5,131 bases of DNA from JAAEQG01 sp023133475 (lineage in GTDB: Bacteria; Planctomycetota; Phycisphaerae; UBA1845), in the NCBI GenBank assembly GCA_030631415.1, contig DAOVLE010000285.1, positions 1 through 5,131 of the forward strand, given 5' to 3'. Below are positions 1 to 3,056 of the stretch, one piece after another. The position numbers and the translations under genes were made by a program. The notes under the pieces are model-generated. The model did no database searches. It was not told the DNA's origin and saw only the letters and a program-made list of their open reading frames with translations. Position 1 is the first letter of the stretch. Every line of letters begins with the position of its first letter.

Positions 1-29
1 AGGGAGTGCACCCAACGACAATGTTTCCT

Positions 30-38
30 CCCCCCCCC
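30..38. repeat. C9 homopolymer
   Basis: Nine consecutive C on the plus strand directly abut, and slightly overlap, the heptamer array. Such a run is prone to slippage and to sequencing error, so its exact length should be treated as uncertain. Bases 1-29 show nothing I can name. Confidence 0.8.
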
Positions 39-99
39 ATTTTCCATTTTTCATTTTCAATTTTCCATTTTCTCCATTCTCCATTCTCCATTTTCAATT
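37..99. repeat. CCATTYT heptanucleotide tandem array
   Basis: Degenerate heptamers run in tandem on the plus strand. The unit start (CCAT, TCAT or CAAT) occurs at 37, 44, 51, 58, 65, 74, 81, 88 and 95. That is a strict spacing of seven except for one step of nine, where two bases were gained. Five units read CCATTTT-like and three read CCATTCT-like. The array begins 19 bases beyond the stop of the HhH-GPD gene and is preceded by a run of C. It has no coding potential of its own. It looks like the short tandemly repeated heptamers known from some cyanobacteria, though the family here was not identified. Confidence 0.85.
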
Positions 100-118
100 C
101 ATCACGTTCCCTCCCCCA

Positions 119-811
119 TCAGTCTTCCTGATCCGCTTTTTCGCAGCAGGTGATTTCGGAATCGCCGGTCTTTTGAGCAGATGGCGCCGCCTTCGGCCCG
201 GATGCCGACTTGCGCGGCGAGAACCCCTCCATTCTCAGGCAAAACTCTTTCGCCTCCGCAGGGGAAATGTGACGCTCAAGAAACGACTGAACCTCACTCA
301 CCGACGCCTTGGGCTCCACCAGGTCATCCTTACGCAACGCGGAAAGCAGCAGATTATTGACCGGGATGGCATGGCCGCCCAAACTCCAAAGCATCACCGA
401 GGCGACATGATAGGGCTCGATCCCGTTGAGCTCTTCCAGCCAATGCTTGGCATCACGCTTGCCCATCGAGTGGAGCAGGTGCAGGTTCAACACATTATGA
501 CGGTCGAAAACCGAGTTTAGCAGCGTGCAAAACCGCGACGCACAAACACGGCTGTTGGGGATGTGCTCATCCGCGATAGCCGCGATCTCACGGGGCAACG
601 ACACGCGCATTTCGTTCAAGTCCACCATGCTGTCGAGGAGTTTGTCCAGCGCTTTTCGCGCATTGCCCAGCGAGGTTTCCTGGCTAAGGGCTGCAAGGAG
701 CAGTTGCTCCATAGGATCGGTCGGATCACCGATCCGGGGCTCTTCGCCCTGCTTTTTGACCTGGGCGTAAATCCGCTTCACCCGCTTGGCGTATATGGTC
801 CCGCGCTTCAT
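119..811 (-). CDS. Endonuclease III-like (HhH-GPD fold) protein, probably without glycosylase activity
   Basis: The 230 residues resemble endonuclease III-type DNA glycosylases. DPMEQLLLAALSQETS (32-47) matches the start of the fold, with SQxT in place of SAQAT. A helix-hairpin-helix candidate, LNGIEPYHVASVML (128-141), is followed by GGHAIPVNNLL (145-155). This segment lines up without gaps on E. coli Nth LPGVGRKTANVVL to AVDTHI. On that alignment the catalytic lysine (Nth K120) is Y134 and the catalytic aspartate (Nth D138) is N152. The C-terminal four-cysteine iron-sulfur motif is absent; only C191, C222 and C223 lie in that region. The tail (199-230) is polar and low in complexity. Base excision activity is therefore doubtful; a DNA- or RNA-binding role is possible but not shown. 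The start is firm: ATG overlaps the rbfA stop (ATGA) and GGAG lies seven bases upstream. Confidence 0.8.
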   Translation of the reverse strand: MKRGTIYAKRVKRIYAQVKKQGEEPRIGDPTDPMEQLLLAALSQETSLGNARKALDKLLDSMVDLNEMRVSLPREIAAIADEHIPNSRVCASRFCTLLNSVFDRHNVLNLHLLHSMGKRDAKHWLEELNGIEPYHVASVMLWSLGGHAIPVNNLLLSALRKDDLVEPKASVSEVQSFLERHISPAEAKEFCLRMEGFSPRKSASGPKAAPSAQKTGDSEITCCEKADQED

Positions 812-1236
812 GGGCCAGCTCCGTCGGAATCGGTTTTCGGGGAAGCGGTCGTTTCCGCGTCACTATCACCACTACCGTGGTGCCGGATATCTTCTCGCAC
901 GGATTCCTCGATGATCTGCACGGTCTCAAGCGAACACTTGATCGACTTGTCGGCGATGAAATGAAGCTCCGGGCAATGTCGCGTATGCAGCCGCTTCGAC
1001 AAAAAACGCTGGATGTGCCCGGTGGCGTTCTCCAGGCCGGCCATGGTCTTGCGGTTCTCGCTCTCGGAACCGAAGACGCTCACATAGACCTTGGCAAGCT
1101 GCAGATCGCCCGATATCTCCACCCGGGTCACGCTGGCCAGCGGCGAAATCCGAGGATCGTTGACTTTGTGTGCAATGGCTTCACTGATGATGTCCCGCAC
1201 CAGGCTTGCCATCTTAGCTGGTCTATATGAAGGCAT
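808..1236 (-). CDS. rbfA: 30S ribosome-binding factor A
   Basis: RbfA binds the immature 30S subunit near the 5' helix of 16S rRNA and is needed for late maturation, especially in the cold. The 142 residues follow the family pattern: an N-terminal helix (YRPAKMASLVRDIISEAI), then NDPRISPLASVTRVEISGDLQLAKVYVSVFG at about 26-56, which forms the first strands of the type II KH-like fold. The interrupted helix with the AxG kink is present as ATG at 71-73, and the last strand and helix follow (PELHFIADKSIKCSLETVQII). Residues 120-142 are a polar, partly acidic tail of no clear function. A GGAG lies 10 bases before the ATG (1247-1250), supporting this start over Met9. The gene starts 18 bases after ylxP and its stop overlaps the start of the next gene by an ATGA, so translation is probably coupled. 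Confidence 0.95.
   Translation of the reverse strand: MPSYRPAKMASLVRDIISEAIAHKVNDPRISPLASVTRVEISGDLQLAKVYVSVFGSESENRKTMAGLENATGHIQRFLSKRLHTRHCPELHFIADKSIKCSLETVQIIEESVREDIRHHGSGDSDAETTASPKTDSDGAGP
819..823 (-). promoter_or_regulatory. Ribosome binding site and ATGA coupling for the HhH-GPD gene
   Basis: Inside the end of rbfA, the minus strand reads CGGAG, with GGAG seven bases before the ATG at 811-809. The rbfA stop TGA (810-808) overlaps that ATG. The arrangement is typical of translational coupling and fixes the start of the downstream gene. Confidence 0.7.
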
Positions 1237-1246
1237 TCCCCGCCAA

Positions 1247-1250
1247 CTCC
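1247..1250 (-). promoter_or_regulatory. Probable ribosome binding site of rbfA
   Basis: The 18-base gap between ylxP and rbfA carries GGAG on the minus strand, 10 bases ahead of the rbfA ATG. The spacing is slightly long but acceptable, and it contrasts with ylxP, which has no such site. Confidence 0.5.
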
Positions 1251-1254
1251 GTCA

Positions 1255-1536
1255 CTACAAAAGACTCTTTTCGTAGTCGATCAGGCTCAGTCCACGCTGC
1301 CGCCGCGCGAAATCCACGATCTTGTCCAGGCAACTGTGCACGTGCACCGCATCATTGGAAACCATCGCGATGCCAACCGTCCCACGCTGCCACGAATCCA
1401 AATGATCCACCTCGGCAACCGACACGTTGTAGCGGCTGGCCAACCGATCCTTGAAGCCCTTGAGCAGACGCCGCTTGTCTTTCAGGCTCTGTGCTTCGTA
1501 GATCGCAAAGTCAATCCTTAAGGCTCCAACCGTCAT
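1255..1536 (-). CDS. ylxP: DUF503 / YlxP-like protein
   Basis: This 93-residue protein matches the DUF503 (YlxP) family over its full length: the start MTVGALRIDFAIYEAQSLKDKRR, then the hallmark VSVAEVDHLDSWQRGTVGIAMVSND at about residues 38-62. The family is small, cytoplasmic and of ferredoxin-like fold. Genes of this family often sit between infB and rbfA, and a role with RbfA in 30S maturation has been proposed; its biochemistry is not settled. The ATG is well supported because family members begin at this point. No Shine-Dalgarno sequence is visible: the bases ahead of the ATG are a CAGCTTT-type heptamer array that starts about six bases from it. The gene ends in TAG, 18 bases before rbfA, so the two are very likely co-transcribed. 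It is separated from its usual upstream neighbour infB by the zinc-ribbon gene and a repeat-filled spacer. Confidence 0.93.
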   Translation of the reverse strand: MTVGALRIDFAIYEAQSLKDKRRLLKGFKDRLASRYNVSVAEVDHLDSWQRGTVGIAMVSNDAVHVHSCLDKIVDFARRQRGLSLIDYEKSLL

Positions 1537-1542
1537 TGCGGA

Positions 1543-1578
1543 TCAGCTTTCAGCTTTCAGCTATCAGCCGTCAGCCTG
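1543..1578. repeat. TCAGCTT-type heptanucleotide array upstream of ylxP
   Basis: Five heptamers follow each other with exact spacing of seven (CAGC at 1544, 1551, 1558, 1565 and 1572): CAGCTTT, CAGCTTT, CAGCTAT, CAGCCGT, CAGCCTG. The next unit, TAGCGCA, is degenerate and runs into the first palindrome. On the minus strand the array lies directly in front of the ylxP ATG, where a ribosome binding site would be expected. A shorter array of the same family in inverse orientation stands at the other end of the spacer. Confidence 0.85.
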
Positions 1579-1582
1579 TAGC

Positions 1583-1599
1583 GCAGGCTTCCAGCCTGC
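1583..1599. repeat. 17-base palindrome, copy 1 (loop TCC)
   Basis: GCAGGCT-TCC-AGCCTGC is a perfect 7-bp stem with a 3-base loop. With its flanks (1575-1602) it matches copy 2 (1656-1683) at 27 of 28 positions, so the repeat unit is longer than the palindrome alone. It directly continues the heptamer array near ylxP. On either strand it could form a hairpin in RNA. Confidence 0.85.
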
Positions 1600-1633
1600 A
1601 CACGAATGGTTCGGCGATTCGCGTCCCCCACCG

Positions 1634-1652
1634 CTAAAGCGATGGGCCACCC
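1634..1652. repeat. Second repeat family, copy A
   Basis: CTAAAGCGATGGGCCACCC matches copy B at 1757-1775 with one mismatch over 19 bases, in the same orientation. It is not obviously palindromic and does not code. It alternates with the 17-base palindromes within the spacer, so it is probably a second dispersed element. Confidence 0.75.
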
Positions 1653-1663
1653 AACCCTGTATC

Positions 1664-1680
1664 GCAGGCTTCCAGCCTGC
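1664..1680. repeat. 17-base palindrome, copy 2 (loop TCC)
   Basis: This copy has the same stem and loop as copy 1, in the same orientation, exactly 81 bases away. The shared flanks CCTGTA(G/T)C on the left and ACA on the right show common descent and not chance formation of a hairpin. Confidence 0.85.
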
Positions 1681-1717
1681 ACAATAGGCGATAAGTCGCG
1701 TTTTTATCGAATACTAT

Positions 1718-1734
1718 GCAGGCTGGAAGCCTGC
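1718..1734. repeat. 17-base palindrome, copy 3, inverted (loop GGA)
   Basis: GCAGGCT-GGA-AGCCTGC is the reverse complement of copies 1 and 2, as the loop shows. Its flanks, read in reverse, give GTACC before and ATAG after, a partial match to the flanks of copy 2. Copies 2 and 3 therefore face each other 37 bases apart, as paired REP units do in BIME-type repeats. TTTATCGA stands on both sides (1703-1710 and 1743-1750). Confidence 0.85.
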
Positions 1735-1756
1735 GGTACGACTTTATCGACAGCCC

Positions 1757-1775
1757 CTAAAGCGATGGGGCACCC
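1757..1775. repeat. Second repeat family, copy B
   Basis: CTAAAGCGATGGGGCACCC, one base different from copy A (C to G at the 14th position). It lies 123 bases from copy A and its end overlaps the base of the large stem-loop by two bases. Confidence 0.75.
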
Positions 1776-1807
1776 GCCAATTTGAAACGCAACATTTCTG
1801 TTGGCGG
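1774..1807. other. Two-tier stem-loop in the spacer
   Basis: CCGCCAA at 1774-1780 pairs perfectly with TTGGCGG at 1801-1807. Inside it, GAAA (1784-1787) can pair with TTTC (1795-1798) around a 7-base loop. On the minus strand it lies about 75 bases after the stop of the zinc-ribbon gene. No run of U follows on the minus strand, so it is not a standard intrinsic terminator; a role in RNA processing or stability is possible but unproven. Confidence 0.45.
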
Positions 1808-1848
1808 CATCTTATGCACCCTCCCAAACCGTTTCTATCCCCCCTCCG

Positions 1849-1873
1849 GCTGATAGCTGATAGCTGACAGCTT
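1849..1873. repeat. GCTGATA heptanucleotide array, inverse of the one near ylxP
   Basis: GCTGATA, GCTGATA and GCTGACA stand in tandem, then a partial unit GCTTA. Read on the minus strand these are TGTCAGC, TATCAGC and TATCAGC, the same heptamer family as the array at 1543-1578 but in opposite orientation. The array ends a few bases past the stop codon of the zinc-ribbon gene. The two arrays thus bracket the repeat-filled spacer like degenerate terminal inverted repeats. Confidence 0.8.
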
Positions 1874-1880
1874 ATTACCC

Positions 1881-3038
1881 TTAGTTCAACAGCGTTGTCG
1901 AGATGGTGCCGGTCACCAGGCCTATGCGGAAGACTCGATACGCCAGCACCTTGTCCTTTTTGCCTTTCTTGTCGCCCGTATCCAGGCGATAAGGGAACAT
2001 CCCGATTTGCGACAACGCATCTATGAGGAACGGCTGATCCTCTTGAGGAACCTCCTGGAAACTCAATTCCTGGCGGACCGCTTCCGCGTCAAATCCAAAT
2101 ACCTTCCCCTTGGGGAAGTAATTCATCAACTCAGCCAATTCCAACTCTTCCGGCAAAAACAACGCCGTCTCCGGTGTCCAGGACCCCTTGACCACCTCCA
2201 CCTCGTAGTAACGAACAATGACCTGCGAAGAATCACTCCGCGTCTCGATGGCGATGCGTTTGGCGCGGTCCGGCATGAAGTAGTCTTCCAATACCTTGAC
2301 CCGCGCCTCCATGCGAGCCCGCGGATCGTCGAACTTCCGACGGGCTTGCTGATAGCCGGGAAAAGCCATCAACTGCGGGTCGCTGGGCTCCAGCACCACC
2401 GCAACCTCATAGATGTCCGGCTGCAAGCGGATCGCAGTCCCGGTCCGCCCCCTTGTTTTCACCTTGGGGTCCTTGATAATGCAAAGGCCCGACGCATCCT
2501 CCGCACGGCGAACATACACCATGGCTTTGGGCGGAACGGAATTGATGAAAATCCCACTCTTGCCCTCCGGCAATGGCGGGCGCAGTAACCCACACTGAGG
2601 GGAATTCCGCGTGCGGATATCCCCGGAGGTCATGGGCTGCTGCTTACCATCGCCATGCCGCGAATCCGTCCGGGCGGTGACGGACGGGCGATCGACGTCG
2701 ATCCACCACTTATAGGCGAACTTGCCGGAAACAATCAGCACCGTGATGATGACGGCTGCGTAGCACATCTTCAGCGCTATCGCGAAGGGATTGAAGTCGC
2801 CCGGCGAGCGTGTCGAGCGGGCGGCACTTTGGGAGGGATTGCTTTTGCCGAACAGTTTCCGACGCGGGGACTCAAACTCCCCGGTCCGCTCGACCTCGTT
2901 CAGCAGAAAACTGAGCTGATCCTCCTGCTCGTCAGGCACCGGAGCCTCGCGACCGCAGTACGAGCAACGCACCACCTTGCCGGCATCTTCATCCTTGGCG
3001 CGGATGGTGTGACCACACTCTCCCTTGAATTCGATCAT
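1881..3038 (-). CDS. Zinc-ribbon, single-pass membrane protein with PEGA-like extracytoplasmic region
   Basis: I do not recognise this as a named gene. The 385 residues start with a small zinc-ribbon-like module: C8, H10, C25 and C28, with an AGK motif (19-21) before the CSYCG knuckle. This resembles the ribbon that opens many planctomycete proteins, but the usual CxC first pair appears replaced by C-G-H. Residues 40-85 are polar and probably disordered. A hydrophobic stretch at about 86-107 (IALKMCYAAVIITVLIVSG) is a likely single transmembrane helix, placing the ribbon in the cytoplasm and residues 110-385 outside. Residues 161-215 (GIFINSVPPKAMVYV, then GTAIRLQPDIYEVAV) look like a PEGA-type beta domain, a family linked to surface or cell-wall proteins. 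The rest is charged and unassigned. It begins 18 bases after infB with no clear Shine-Dalgarno sequence. The function is unknown; the gene is probably co-transcribed with infB. Confidence 0.85.
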   Translation of the reverse strand: MIEFKGECGHTIRAKDEDAGKVVRCSYCGREAPVPDEQEDQLSFLLNEVERTGEFESPRRKLFGKSNPSQSAARSTRSPGDFNPFAIALKMCYAAVIITVLIVSGKFAYKWWIDVDRPSVTARTDSRHGDGKQQPMTSGDIRTRNSPQCGLLRPPLPEGKSGIFINSVPPKAMVYVRRAEDASGLCIIKDPKVKTRGRTGTAIRLQPDIYEVAVVLEPSDPQLMAFPGYQQARRKFDDPRARMEARVKVLEDYFMPDRAKRIAIETRSDSSQVIVRYYEVEVVKGSWTPETALFLPEELELAELMNYFPKGKVFGFDAEAVRQELSFQEVPQEDQPFLIDALSQIGMFPYRLDTGDKKGKKDKVLAYRVFRIGLVTGTISTTLLN

Positions 3039-3056
3039 TGTTGCATCAGCACCGGG

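Larger units (their letters stand above)
1537..1880. other. Gene-free spacer made largely of dispersed repeats
   Basis: The 344 bases between the zinc-ribbon gene and ylxP contain no open frame worth calling on either strand. From left to right: heptamer array, palindrome copy 1, repeat A, palindrome copy 2, inverted palindrome copy 3, repeat B, stem-loop, and an inverse heptamer array. I found no convincing sigma-70 promoter on the minus strand, though an internal promoter for ylxP-rbfA here cannot be excluded. Confidence 0.8.

Noticed and set aside
563..964. Plus-strand open frame of 133 codons spanning the rbfA junction
   Set aside because: It is antisense to two well-supported genes and has no family features.
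1583..1734. Palindromes as a CRISPR array
   Set aside because: Spacing is irregular (81 and 54 bases), one copy is inverted, flanks are shared, and no cas gene is near.
1774..1807. Stem-loop as an intrinsic terminator
   Set aside because: No U-rich run follows the stem on the minus strand, and the stem has an internal loop.
2007..2588. Plus-strand open frame of 193 codons
   Set aside because: It is antisense to the zinc-ribbon gene, rich in Arg, Leu and His without domain features, and ends before the coding strand does. It is a shadow frame.
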